From Antedon mediterranea (Eukaryota; Echinodermata; Crinoidea; Comatulida; Antedonidae): 64,000 nt of DNA. The stretch covers positions 15,143,312-15,207,311 of the forward strand of contig NC_092675.1 of the NCBI RefSeq assembly GCF_964355755.1. Direction: 5' to 3'. The notes under the pieces were generated by a model that was not told where the DNA came from, searched no databases, and was given only the letters and a program-made list of their open reading frames with translations. Positions 34,265 through 46,560 of the stretch are shown here, in pieces (the first letter of the stretch is position 1; each line of letters begins with the position of its first letter). The position numbers were made by a program, and so were the translations under genes.

Positions 34265-35520
34265 CTGTTAAAAAAAACAAAAAGACTATCAAAATTTGTA
34301 TGGAGGGTGTAAAAATGAAATATTTAGGTTTAAAAAACCACATGCTATGCTCGCGCTAACCATTCGCGTTTTCACAAATTGCGATTGGAGATGTCAATTT
34401 GCGAAAAAAAAATTATATCATTCGCAAAAACTCAAAATTCGTCTGCTTAGGCTTCAAATATTAACAATTTATGTAAACCACAACGACTTCACTGCCGTCG
34501 CGCACCAGCCTATAATTAGTCACAGCGATGTAGCGTTACTTGCCATCAAAAACGTTTTTTTCGCGTCAATCAAACAAAGTAAGTTTTTCGGTAGGAGGCT
34601 TATTAATTGTACAGGCAAGTAGTTGTAAATTACAGTTATCTGTAAATGTACAGTACTAAGGAGAATTTATTTTATAAATAGACATGCGCAGTAATTGTAA
34701 TTACAAACAAAGAAACTGCGCATGTGTATAGGTGAAAATATTGCGCAATAACAAACATGCTGCATGGACATTCCAACGTCGTAGTTCGTTTGTGGTGTGT
34801 GTTACGATGTTTTCGAAAAAACGAAAACTATTTATTTTTTTATATTGTTTGTGATAAATAACTTTATCCAGGCAGGCTGCATATGCTGATAATTGATAGA
34901 GGTCGGACGCCGATCATACATGACTCGACTGTGGCATAGCCGTGGCGACTGGTATCGCGTCAGGCCGGTGAGGCTGCAGTACATAGGCCTAACATATTTT
35001 AATGCGGTCATGTTTTATTTGTATTTTAATCACAAATTTTGAATGAATTTTGTGAAATTTGAGCGTAGAAAGGGTTTTCTTGCTTTACTTGTTTATCCTC
35101 CAATCAAGTGGTAACACAACTCTGATGATTAAATCATAGTCATCAGTAAACATGTGTTTACTAGTAATACATCTCTGCTGTCTCCTCACACCACCACGAA
35201 ACGCTCAAATTTCTTTTTTTCTTGTTCGCACCATGCTGGCTAGCTCAGAAAATGTGTACATGCACAGAATGAATGCTTGACATGATGCATATAAAATATT
35301 ATAATTTTCTAAAAGATTAAATTTTTGAATAACTACTAAGGAAATTTATAAGAAAAACTTATTGGATTAAAAAGCAACTAACTACAGTCTATAAGCACTA
35401 CTACACCTATACAAGGATGACTACAATTTTTTTCCAAAATGACATCAAGGATATTTATGGTAACTGGATTTATTACACAATTGTCATTTGATTGGAGGAT
35501 TGTGGTATCAATGGACATAT
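34265..35520. other. Upstream of the first glucosidase II beta exon found; nothing supportable
   Basis: The missing signal-peptide exon and promoter could lie here or further upstream. I looked on the minus strand for a hydrophobic leader followed by an RGV-type motif and found no convincing exon. ATTCGC- and TTGCGCAATA-containing stretches hint at old repeats. Confidence 0.3.
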
Positions 35521-35523
35521 AAT

Positions 35524-36160
35524 TTACCTCCGCCAAGGAGGTATATGTAATCGATCGTGTGTTTGTCTGTTTGTTTGTTAGCAGGATTACTCAAAAAGTA
35601 ATTAAAAGGTCTTTACCAAAATGAATGTACAGATAGATATGTGGTCAAGGACCATTCCATTAAATTTTGGGACCATTTCGGACCACAGTCCAATTCTGGA
35701 CCACTTTTTAGTATACTTTTCAGACCTGCTACAGTGCTAGTGTTAAAAAGATAGGACAGAATTTTTCAAAAGCCGGCGAGCAGTCTTAAAGTAACAAGTA
35801 AACTCAAATTGTACAAGAGGCAAGAGTTATAATTTGTGATTTGTAATTTTAAAACATAATTTGATTTAATGTGCACGTTTTTTGATGCGAGTAGTTTACA
35901 AAACCTATTTCTTTTCAAATTCATTCGTTTGATTTTCGCGTTGCTGTTCTATTGTCAACTGAAGCTATTGTTAATTGAAAGGCTTGTTTCATAACCATTA
36001 CACCAAACTCGCATACATATGCTTGTAGTGAAATTAGCGTAAATCACAAACAGCATTAAGACACACACAAATATTATATATATATATATATTTTTTTTTA
36101 CCGGAGAAATCTGATGTAGGAGAATTTTACAGTAGGCGGAAGTATGCACTCTCAGAGTGG
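35524..36160. repeat. CCTCCGCCAAGGAGG repeat, copy 1
   Basis: Opens with a perfect small hairpin ACCTCC-GCCAA-GGAGGT, then GTTTGTTTGTTAGCAGGATT, ACTCAAAAAGTAATTA and GATATGTGGTCAAGGACCAT. It continues through AAAGCCGGCGAGCAGTCTTA and CACCAAACTCGCATAC, all shared with the copy at 37,196. The hairpin-plus-GCAGGATTAC opening is, from memory, common in marine genomes. Confidence 0.8.
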
Positions 36161-36521
36161 CTTTCTAGTTGATTAATTAATTAATCTTATTTCAGAGTGC
36201 AATATTCTTGTTCAACTTTTATTTACGAAAAGGTATACAGTGCTCAAAGGTCTTTTACTGCGATCAAAAATGCTTTGGGTCAGGGTTATTGCTGACTGAT
36301 TAAGCCGTTACAGGGCCTTAGTTTCGCTCCAAGTTTCTTGAACTTGTTGTATGATTGAAAATTCTCACCACAGACATCGATCGATCGAGGAGTAGGCTAG
36401 AGGCATCGCTATATAAATAACAAGTTTGAAGAAAAGAGCTTACGAAAATCTCAGGTTTTTTCTTATTAAACGTATAGCCCTCCTGTATGCTTGGCGAATC
36501 CATGCCTTTGAAATCATTTAA

Positions 36522-37190
36522 TAGGTATCCCAATGAAATTTTCAGATTAATTTGTTTACTTTTTCTTTCAATTAATCAAAAGAACTTCTAATGTAATTAG
36601 CATTTTGCAATTTCAATGATTAAAATTCGATTACCCGTTCTAAAGTTATGGTTATTTAAAGTATACGATTTTTTGCTTAAAATTGGTGTTTTTTTGCAGT
36701 TAAAATTGGAAGAATTTTTAAAAGGTTATATAACTTTTACAATAATCAGTAAAAAGTTTTGAATTTTGTTAAACCTATAGAGCCTCCACGAAACCTATTT
36801 TCAAAATTATTGGTCCGCAAATTCGAGTGAGGAAAACTAAACAATAATTATGTCCAAAATACGGAACGTACCATTCGCTGATATGCTGCATTAATGTATT
36901 TAACTAACACAACAAACACGCAAATATTTTATTAATTATTATTATTATTTATTTATTTTACTATTACAATATTCACCGGATTATAATGGTTAAATTTTCC
37001 GAAGGGGATTTACCAATTTAAAATGTAGTTCGCACATTCGTTTTACCAATTTCAATGTAGATTTAGCTATAATTTAATGCCAAAACCCATAATATTTTTC
37101 CATAAACGGTGATTCAAAATTGAATTTTTGTCACAAAAATAGACTTTTCGTTACGAACCGTTTTAAATCGCATTTTCTCGGCAACTACTT
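36522..37190. repeat. AGGTATCCCAATG family, partial copy
   Basis: Starts AGGTATCCCAATG and its first about 150 bp match the reverse complement of 45,420-45,576 (TACTTTTTCTTTCAATTAAT and TAAAGTTATGGT types). The other end is not found before the next repeat begins at 37,196. Confidence 0.65.
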
Positions 37191-37195
37191 CATTA

Positions 37196-37915
37196 ATTTA
37201 CCTCCGCCAAGGAGGTATATGTAATCGGTAGCAAGTGTTTGTTTGTTTGTTAGCAGGATTACTCAAAAAGTAATTACAAGATCTTTACCAAAATGAATAT
37301 ACAGATAGATATGTGGTCAAGGACCATTCTATTAAATTTTGGGACCATTTGGGACCATGGTCCCAATTCTGGACCACTTTTTGAGTATACTTTTCAGTGT
37401 TAAAAGATAGGACAGAACTTTTCAAAAGCCGGCGAACAGTCTTAAAGTAACAAGTAAACTGAAATTGCATTTTCTCGAGAACTGCTTGTCCAAAAAACTT
37501 CATTTTTGTACAAGAGGCAAGAGTTATAATTTGTGATATGTAATTTTAAAACATAATTTGATTTAATGTGCACGTTTTTTGTTTAAAAAACCATTTCTTT
37601 TCAAATTCGCCCGTGTTTGTGGCGTTGCTGTTGTATTGTTAGTCGACTGAAGCTATTGTTAGTTGAAAGGCTGGTTACTTACCTTTACACCAAACTCGCA
37701 TACACACGATTGTAGTGAAATTAGCCTAAATCACACAGCATCAGGACACACCCTTTTGGTGAAAATCGAATGGAGGAGGCCAATTTTGATTTGGCCAAGT
37801 ATCACGCCATGCGCGAGGGCTAGTTTGTTTTTTAACAGGATTACTCAAAAAGTAATTACAAGATCTTTACCAAAATAAATATACAGATAGATATGTGGTC
37901 AAGGACCATTTGGGA
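37196..37915. repeat. CCTCCGCCAAGGAGG repeat, copy 2 plus a partial third
   Basis: Same order of blocks as 35,524-36,160, with an additional TTTTCTCGAGAACTGCTTGT. A partial third copy begins about 37,808 with AACAGGATTACTCAAAAAGT and ends after GGTCAAGGACCATTTGGGAC. Confidence 0.8.
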
Positions 37916-38378
37916 CCACAGTCAACTCTGGGTTATTTTTCAAAGTGATGTTTTATTGGAGAGGCGTTTATTCAAATGAATACCATCCTAATAATTATTA
38001 ATACATTATTTAATTTAATCATCTTTTGAAACTAACTGCCGTGAAAGAGTGGGCCCAAGAAAGAAGACATTACGGCTTGCAACATGGGCAGACATCTCGG
38101 TCCTAACGGGACACAGGAAGATAGCCTACAGTTATTCCTGCAAGCTTACTCAATAAAACTCAGCTATCGGGATTTCACTCGAAAAATGTCTTATCATCAA
38201 ATCTCCCTATGTAATTTTATAATACTATTCCCCACAATATATTCTGATTTTTTTAATATTTAATTTGATCTTTATTAATTTGCAGTATAATTTCTATTAT
38301 TTAACTACTGTACCTTCACACACGCGTGGTATGTTTTAAAACAAACAAAAAACTGAAATGGCTATGACTAATGGCCAA

Positions 38379-38705
38379 CTTAAGCTCCAGTCCTACTATC
38401 TGATTTTTTTTTCGTCTTCCAAAGGGACACTGTATTGATTGATGGAAAGTGCCTGTTTCCAGTCACCTAGGGTCAAATCTATTATTTTAACTGCTCCCTT
38501 GTGTATAAAAGAGAGAAAATATTTGAAACCAGGGTTTTGCAAGGTGGACTTATCTTAAACCCGGAAATTACTTTGACCGGGAAGAATTGAAATTGAGATG
38601 AAAATCTAATGTTGAAATCATAAATTTTGTTAAAAAACTCTTTATAATATCTTCCTAAGATAGAAATATGGAACAATAGCGTCGAAGTGAACACTAATGT
38701 TATCA
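38379..38705. repeat. Dispersed repeat, copy B
   Basis: Counterpart of 13,309-13,745, without the 120-bp AT-rich extra segment of that copy. It starts TTAAGCTCCAGTCCTACTAT and ends near GGAACAATAGCGTC. Confidence 0.8.
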
Positions 38706-38833
38706 AATCTACGTTTCGCGGTACATCTCAGATAGATAAGGTAGGTATCCAAGGCGGAGATTTGTACCGAAGTTTTTGCATTGTGCTCGCCTATGTCAGA
38801 ATTAACCATAATTTATATATAGATAACATGATC

Positions 38834-40033
38834 CAGGGATGTCACCAGCTTTTTGGAGTGCCGGTCGGAAAATTTCCCGGGACCCCGGGTTATCTCCCCC
38901 CCCCCCCCGGGGTTTGTCGTTATTTTAGCGAAACATAAAGAATTATGAAAATAAATAACAACAAATTGCGTCAGGTCTAGGCCTAACCTTGTACCACCGG
39001 GGAGTCGCCGTTATTATTCGCGAAAACAAAAAAACGCTTACGAAATGAATAGCAATAGATCGCGTCAGGCTTAGGCCTAGCCTTGTAGACACTACGACCA
39101 CTAGGCCTAGCCAAGGCTTAGATAGATGCCCCAAATTCTGAATTCCACAAAAACAGGCGCTTCCTTATTTAGGCTTAATCCCTAATCAAATACTGTAGAT
39201 AAATTATTAGCCTAGACCTTACTACTTGTTGCTCGATATAATGTTCGTGTTCTTTTGCGCGAGAGTTTTTTTAGCGTATTCGCGAATTCCGGATTTTTTG
39301 TTTCACAACTGTGCGGCAAGCATGTAGTGCATGGCCGGCAAGAACAGACACGTGTTTATGGGTTAACTGAAGTTCAGCAACCTGAAGTTATCCCAGGGAC
39401 GTGTAATTATTGTACCATGCTCGGCGATCATAAACGAACGAACTTGCCCGGTCTCACTGAACCATGCGCATGTTTTTTTATTTTTTTTAATAGTTCGTAG
39501 AGTACAAAAATGTAAAACTAGTAACATAATATAATTAAAGCAGGGTGACAAAACATTCAGCAATTAAAAATGATTTTGTTTGGGTCTATGTAGTTGTACA
39601 TTTTTGATTACTGCGTACTTGTTTGTATTTTTAATCTGTGCAAAATAAAACGCTTGAATGGTCGCTATGTGAACTTTAAACTTGTAGTTGTACACTGTGC
39701 TGTGTAGCACGTTGTTCGCCATGACTCACAAGCTGTAACAATGAATACCAGGGCAGGGTAGGCCTGGTATTGTGTTACAAATAAAGTAACGTACGTAACC
39801 ACGGAAACATTTGCTGTAGTCTTTTGTCTTATCTATATGAGGCTAGCTTGTCTGTTATTAACGATGTGCTAGGTAAAATGTTTTAGTACGAATTTTAGTT
39901 AGGCCTAGGCCTAATATAAATATCGTAAATGATTAATAAATAATAGTGGTGGTCGGCAGCCTGTAAATCCTGGTCGGAAATGTTGAGTGCTGGTCGGGGC
40001 CGACCAGCGCCGACCAGCGTGGTGACATCCCTG
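38834..40033. mobile_element. hAT-like non-autonomous element, 6-bp TSD
   Basis: The ends are CAGGGATGTCACCA and its reverse complement. Both are followed inward by copies of GCCGGTCGGAAA or CTGGTCGGGGCCGACCAGCG-type words. The flanks are ATGATC at 38828-38833 and 40034-40039. A CAGGG start and short TSD fit hAT elements with 6-bp duplications. No transposase is visible. A poly-C run (about 38,898-38,910) may be a sequencing-difficult spot. Confidence 0.82.
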
Positions 40034-40049
40034 ATGATCAGAGGTCTAA

Positions 40050-41050
40050 GTTCCCCGAAATTTGCGTTTTTTTCCAGATTTTTTATGCAGATTCCCGCCT
40101 ACCTGAAAATTGGCTATTTCCCCCCGAAAATCTGGGTGTCTAGAAAACTCAGATATCTGACCTTTCTAGATCTAAAAAACTCAGATATCTGACTTTCGTT
40201 GATCTAGAAAACATCAATATATGGATATATGGAAAACTCAGATCATCACACATGATTGGTTGGTAGGTCATTTGGATCATTCCATTATTAATCAGAAGGT
40301 AGGTCATGTGAAATACTAGAGTATTATTAAAACTAATTACTGTGTAGAAGCGGCCTACGGCTTAAATCATAAAGAAAATACAGTGCATGTTACCGTTAAA
40401 ATGTAGGCTTAAAAATGAAGTATGTACGAGTTGGTGTGGGTATGAGTTGGTGTGGGTACGAGTTGGTTGAGGTACGAGTTTTTAGCCAAGGTGGGAATAG
40501 GTACGAGTTATTTTGGGTACGAGTTGACCACTTCTAGCCTAGTAGGACCAGAAAACTCAGATATCACATGATAAAACTAGCTTCAACCAACTCATACCCA
40601 CACCGACTCGTACATACCTCATTTTTAAGCCTACACTTCGTGATACATCGCGATAGCGCCCACATTTTGAGCCTTGAATTGAGTTTACTTTGCTAGGCCT
40701 AAATGCTAAGCCCACAATTTAAAAGGTGTAAAGTATACTTATTTCTTTATGATTTAAGTCGTAGACTGCAACTACACGTTACAATAATTATTATTATTAT
40801 TAGTAAGAAAACGTATAATACTGTGTAGTATTTCAAATATGCTACCCTCTAATAATAATGGAACGATCCATTTGATGATCTGTGTTTTCTAGTTCCATTT
40901 TGAAACTAGAAAACTCAGATATTGATATCAGAGTTTTCTAGATCTAGAAAAGTTAGATATCTGAGTTTTCTAGATCTAGAAAAGTCAGATATCAGAGTTT
41001 TACTTAGATCTGAGATCTTTTCTAGACACCTCGAAAATCTGGACGATTTA
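40050..41050. mobile_element. Palindromic foldback-like element
   Basis: The two halves are inverted copies around about 40,520. GTAGGCTTAAAAATGA and TATGTACGAGTTGGTGTGGG (40,403-40,452) pair with 40,584-40,635, and CTTAAATCATAAAGAAA pairs with TTTCTTTATGATTTAAG. Outer arms carry tandem AAACTCAGATATCTGA and TTTTCTAGATCTAGAAAA units on both sides. The loop has GGTACGAGTTGG repeats also seen near 2,610-2,650. Boundaries are approximate. Confidence 0.72.
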
Positions 41051-41852
41051 GGCCTAGGGCTATAGCATCTAAAATAACTGGAATTAGACAATATTTTCAC
41101 AAAACAAACATGTTATTTCACAATTATCACTCTTGGCACGGCTTATAATGACGCGCAGTATTTAAACATATATTAGGGCTTTGTTTCACGAATTAACAGC
41201 CATCCATCAACTGCCAAGTCAAAATCACACATAATGTTAATCGTGATAATGATTATTGCTGTATCAGTGATATATAGCCGAAGGCTGGATGGCAAACTAT
41301 AATGTTAAAACAGTTCAAAAAGTGATTCTTCATGGTGAGTGAACCAACAAGATGGTGGCTGCAATCGACCAATCAGATATGCCCTATGCATTACTCACTA
41401 TTACACCTGTGTTAAGCCTATCTGCGTGAGAACGATACGCAACGCAAGTGTTAAGCGTATAAAGGCGAACGCATTCTATATGATCATCAGATACAAAAAA
41501 TGCTAGATTACCAAGAAATTATTCATTCCATTGTGATTAAGAATATATATATTTTTATAAAAAACTTTACTGTACTTTGACAAGAATATGTGTTGTAATT
41601 TATGTGGTCTTAATGTATTATTATATTAGATTATTATTTTCTATGTTAAATATAATGCTTTTGAACACATTTACGGCCGCCATATATTTGGTTCACCCTC
41701 CTATTGAAATCACTTTTCAGTCTGAAAAAGTGCCCTCTAGCCATCTGCTTATTACATCTCGTTGAGCTGTATTGATATGTCACATGCAACAATGAATATG
41801 TGTCAATAGAGTCAGGCGGTGTCCACCCATGAGATGAAAAAAGGACTTTACT
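41051..41852. other. No gene or repeat recognised
   Basis: AT-rich sequence with short open frames on the plus strand (for example 41,577-41,765). No motif or domain that I can support. Confidence 0.35.
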
Positions 41853-41856
41853 TTAA

Positions 41857-42450
41857 AGGCCAGGTGCGGGCAAAAAATTTATATTGATCATACATTCCAA
41901 TAATTATCGATCTATAGTTTCCCCTATGTTTCATAATTTTTGGGATTTTATTTGTGTTACACAAGCTTGTTGAAAATAAGCACTTTCTTATCAGTGGGGG
42001 GATAGTTCAAATTACACAGTAAAATCTCTATTCTTTTGTACACAAATTTTGTAAATAGAGAGGCATTTTAAAAAGCTATGAAAAATAAACAGTGTGGTAA
42101 AAAATGTTATCCGATGACTAAATATAGGTAATATAACTTGAATATTACATTTCTGATATTTTTATTCAACTTCAGATTTTTATTTTCATGCTATAGCAAA
42201 AATTATCCACCGTATATCCACCATCTTTTTCCACCATCTAGGGAGTCACCAGACATGTTATTACATTAGGTTAACTACCTAACTACTGAAAAAAAGTCCT
42301 CCTGGTTTTTATGGAAGAATTTTGCCAAATTTTGTATTTGACCATATTAAGGGAAGTTCATGTTTTTTCGTCTCGATTTCTGTTACAAATATTTGATTTA
42401 TGTACAATTAACCAAATATTATATTTAAAATTCATGCCTGTACCTGAGCT
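41857..42450. mobile_element. TTAA-flanked DNA transposon, copy 2
   Basis: Matches the element at 8,946-10,652 at both ends and internally (TATTGATCATACATTCCAAT, CTATTCTTTTGTACACAAAT). It lacks the 810-bp insertion and has its own short differences. TTAA flanks at 41853-41856 and 42451-42454. Confidence 0.87.
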
Positions 42451-42589
42451 TTAAAAAAGATTTTTTTCTTGCAAATATCTGTGAAACACTTTAGTACAAG
42501 GGTAGGAAGGAGGGGTTACCGTGCACCCCCATGATGTATTTTTAATGTACATTTTTGTAATCCTGAATATATGTAATTAACATTTTTTG

Positions 42590-43440
42590 ATGTTCCCAAG
42601 ACAAAATATTGCCCCATGGGGTTTTTTGGGGGCCATTTTGGTGGCCATCTTGGATTTATCAAAATCATAAATATAGACGGTACTTGACAAAGACTGATCA
42701 TAGAGGTCTGATTTTGGTCTTAAATTGTTCAGAATATGCACATTTCTATGTACTATAATGAAAAGTTTTCGTTCAAAATGGCCGTAAATGCCACTTTTGA
42801 CCTTTGACCTTGTTTTTACATAAGGGTCATATCTTGGTAACCCCTGGTCATAAAGATTTTATTTTTGTCTTAAATTGTTCAGAATATTCATATTTATATT
42901 AGCTTTAATGGAACATTTTTTAAATTTGACGGGAAATATCATTTTTGACCTTTGACATTATAGCATAACAATTTTCGCAATAATTTAGACTATTTTTGTA
43001 ATCGACCTATATCTCTATCATAAAGACTTTATTTTTGTCATAAATTGTTCAGAATATCCATATTTATATAACATTTAATGAAATACAACTTTTGACCTTA
43101 TTTTCACCCGAGGGTCATATCTCGGTAACAAATTTTTTTTTGTCTTAGATTGTTCAAAACATACATATTTCTATCCACTCTAATGAATATTTATTTAAAA
43201 CAATGATCATAAATGTTACTATCAATTGTCACATTTAACACCTACAGAATTCTCATACAGTAAGAATTTTTTCTGTTTTAAAGTAAAAATAAATTTAAAA
43301 GATGTAAATAAAATAACATGCTGAGAAAAAAGGGAAAATTACAGACTTTATAAAAAACTTTTGAATATACATGCTATCCACTCTAATGATGATTTATCCT
43401 CAAAAACTGACAATAAATGTCATTTTTTACCTTTGACCCC
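42590..43440. repeat. 150-bp tandem repeat, about five units
   Basis: The units share TAAATTGTTCAGAATAT, CATATTTATAT, AATGGAACATTTT and TGACCTTTGACC. GACCTTTGAC starts at about 42,797 and 42,947, a period of 150 bp. The same unit occurs at 27.4, 32.7 and 62.6 kb. Confidence 0.82.
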
Positions 43441-43566
43441 TATTTAAATATAATTTACATATAATGCGAGAATTCTTAACAATTCTCAAATTAGAAAAAA
43501 GTCAAACAAAGTGGTAAAATGTAAAGTATCTGATAAATAATGAAAAAAAAGTGTCTGATAACACTA

Positions 43567-45576
43567 GGTATCCCAATGAAGCGGATTTTCGTTACCGCGA
43601 TTTTAACACGTTCGTGAAATTTCAAAAAGTGACGTGTCTTTGACGTTAAAAATATACTATTTCTTATATACACATGTGAATAAAAAGTATATGTCTGGAA
43701 AGATCTTGTTTAAGGGATTATTTTCATATATTTTTAATCTATGTTTATTAAATATTTTAATAGAAAACGTGAGTTAAAAATGAGGTACAAAAGCCGGCGA
43801 GCCGAAATCCGCGCGCTAAAAATAACTTTGGAAAACACCTACCCATTTTCAAAACACGATCGCACGAGGTCCATAATAGGTGGTGGAGTAATTTTTGTTG
43901 CATGTTATCAGGCTTTAAATACTCTTTATTTTGATATGTAAATTGGTTATTATTATTATGTACATCCGCCTCAAATGTCAATTTTAACGATAAAAATTGA
44001 ATTTTTTAGTCTTTCTCATTATCAAAATCTGGCTAATTTAGTATTGAATTTATTTCTGTTTGATAAACCACATCGTTTTATTTGACTTTGCGTGGACCTC
44101 GTGCGAAGAGGCCAACAAGACCAACCACTGAAAAAAATAATCCCTACCATAAATATCAGTGTTTACCATTTTCCTTACGGGGGGATTCAGTTCTCCGCTT
44201 ATTACTAAATTACCGTCGCCCTGACAATGTGCATGGTATGCATGTATTAGCGCGTTAATTAATGATTGGATAACCCCTGCAGTGGACTGTTCCATTTTCT
44301 GAACTAGTCTTCGCCGCACACGAGGCATGTCGAAAAATGTCGCCTCTCATGGAATATTTGCTTCGAAACGTCAATTTTACCGATTTATTAAATTATTTAT
44401 CAAGTGGAATATTTATAAATCTACTATATAAAGCAAGTACGTTAGGAAGAAATGTACCAAAGAAATTTAAGAAGCTTTGATTTTGCTATGCAGCGGCCGT
44501 AAGCCATTCTATGTAGGCGGCCGAAACGCGCTTTGGCCTGTGTTGCCGTTGTATGTCTACGCTGTTTCTAGGCCTAAATTTTATTCCGTATATTTCAATT
44601 GAAAGTGCAACTTTCGGTTAGAATAATCGAAAGGGAAATAAAATTAAACATGTTACAATTATACCATTGAGGTACTTTGTTAAATAAAAAATTTCTTCCC
44701 GATATTTCTTAGGCAGAATTTAGCGTCAGGCTTTTATTTAGACCTTAGCTAAAGCCTAGAGGCCTATATAACTTAACTTGTAGTAGGCGCGGCCGAGTCT
44801 ACGTTCGGCCCGGCGCTCCAAATGGAATCGAACACATAATAAGCACGGGCTTAATTCTTATTTTTGGCGGTTCGAAAAATCAATTAAAATAATATATGAT
44901 TATAAATATAACTTTAAATACTAGAATTATAAAAAAAATGTATACTTAGGAAAAATAATATTTAATGAAAAGAAACAATACCTTCACAGTTTTTTAACGC
45001 AATATTTTTTTTTTCACATTTTAACATTTTTTAACAATATTTTATGTTGTATTTCAGAATTACCTACCTGTCAATATAAATAACCTTACTAAAATACATA
45101 TTACATTTTATGCAATGCAAAAAAAAAGAAGTTAATTCACACATTGGTTCAAAAGTTATGAATCATTTAAAGACAGGAACTTTTTGGGCATTTTTGAGAC
45201 ATTGGGAAAATCACGCGTAAAAAGCCCTCGGACGAATTTTGGAGGGCGATATCTATAAAAAAAAATGTGAGGACACCCAAAAAAAAAATATTCTTGTACA
45301 ACTCTGTTGTATCTATAAGTTTGGAAAAAATAAGAACTTTAAAGTTATTAGTATAAAAGTTATAACCCTTCAAAAATGGGTTCAAATATAATTAGAAAAA
45401 GTGCCATTTTTCAAGCAAAAATCACTGTTTTTTGGGCACTTTAACGGACCATAACTTTTGAATGGATAATCCGATTTCAATCATTTAAATTGCAAAAGTT
45501 TATGTTTAGTAAGTTCCTTCTGATTAACTGAAAGAAAAAGTACCATCATTAATTTGAATTTTTACATTGGGATACC
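43567..45576. mobile_element. TA-flanked inverted-repeat element (GGTATCCCAATG)
   Basis: Left GGTATCCCAATG and right CATTGGGATACC are inverted, flanked by TA on both sides, as in Tc1/mariner-like insertions. It is 2,010 bp. A 92-codon open frame on the minus strand (44050-44328) has an unusually normal amino-acid make-up (SLINALIHAYHAHCQGDGN) but no family I recognise. A partial copy starts at 36,522. Confidence 0.65.
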
Positions 45577-46330
45577 TAATAACACGTTTCATTACATAAT
45601 TAAAGGTGGCTACTTTTAGGTCTGCAAACAACTTTTATCCAATAGAATGTGTTTATTGTCCAATTGGAAGAGACAATAACAAAATTAATGTCAACATCTT
45701 CATAATCTTAATTTATTTTGGAAACAGTACTGATAGACGACTACAAAAATACATTCTAATCAAATTCTATTCTTCATTAAATAATAATAAATTTGTATGT
45801 CATGAAGTTGACCAGGAATATGTCCTCTTATTTGGAAATTTCCTGATGTATGGCGTGCCAAACTGTCATTTAATAAAGGTCATCATCATATTTTATTCAC
45901 TTCTGATCGCGAAACTGCGTTATACGAGCACGTAAAAAATGACCGGCTACGCACGTGCAAGTTAACAAAATGGTGAAAATATGTTAAAATTAATATTGAT
46001 CGTCAGAATGCTCGGGAACACCTAGTGTATTTTTTATTTTATTTTCTTGAAGTGTATGTATCATTATGTATGATTTATTATGAAATTAAGAGAACAGAAG
46101 TTGATTAAGTCATCATTAATGGCATATTAAATTTTAAAATAATAATTTCGACAATCAAACAAATTATAACATTTTCTTAGGCCGAAATAACAAACTTAAC
46201 ATTAACTTTCTTCATTAAGAAGTTCATATATTAAAGTTAAAAGTATATAGTTTGACAGTGCATCATTTTTTTAAATTTTTAAAGATGTCATCATAGTAAA
46301 AAATTATAATTAATTGCGGTATGTAATAAT
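45577..46330. other. Unassigned AT-rich spacer
   Basis: Contains a relic TATACGAGCACGT...CTACGCACGTGCAAG (about 45,912-45,962) that matches, inverted, a stretch at about 9,445-9,490. It is probably a repeat remnant. No gene seen. Confidence 0.4.
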
Positions 46331-46395
46331 CTATCTGCACCAAAGTGGTTACTGCATATTAAATACACGGATGAATCTTACTACAACTTTTAGTC

Positions 46396-46560
46396 AGTTG
46401 TGTATGGCTCGGTTGTCTGTGCTCATGTCTATGGCACTCAAGGTACCGAGATCGAGTCGTCTCACCTTGGGAAACAAAACGAAATGAGATTTTTCGTTAT
46501 TATCCGTAGGCCTATTGTTTGTTCAATTTTATTTCTTAGTGTATAGATTATACACATAGT
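46396..46560 (+). repeat. Possible tRNA-derived SINE
   Basis: TGGCTCGGTTGT (46405-46416) resembles a pol III A box, and GAGATCGAGTC (46448-46458) a B box, at tRNA-like spacing. A non-tRNA body follows. A segment just after it (CCGGGAGCCCATGAAGATTT, 46,560) recurs at 56,267, so the downstream part is a dispersed repeat. No tRNA fold was confirmed. Confidence 0.45.

Noticed and set aside
36318-36533. Minus-strand frame as a possible first exon of glucosidase II beta
   Set aside because: It lacks a signal peptide and any RGV-type N-terminal motif of the family.
45606-45935. Plus-strand frame of 109 codons
   Set aside because: AT-biased composition, no motif, and it overlaps a repeat relic near its end.
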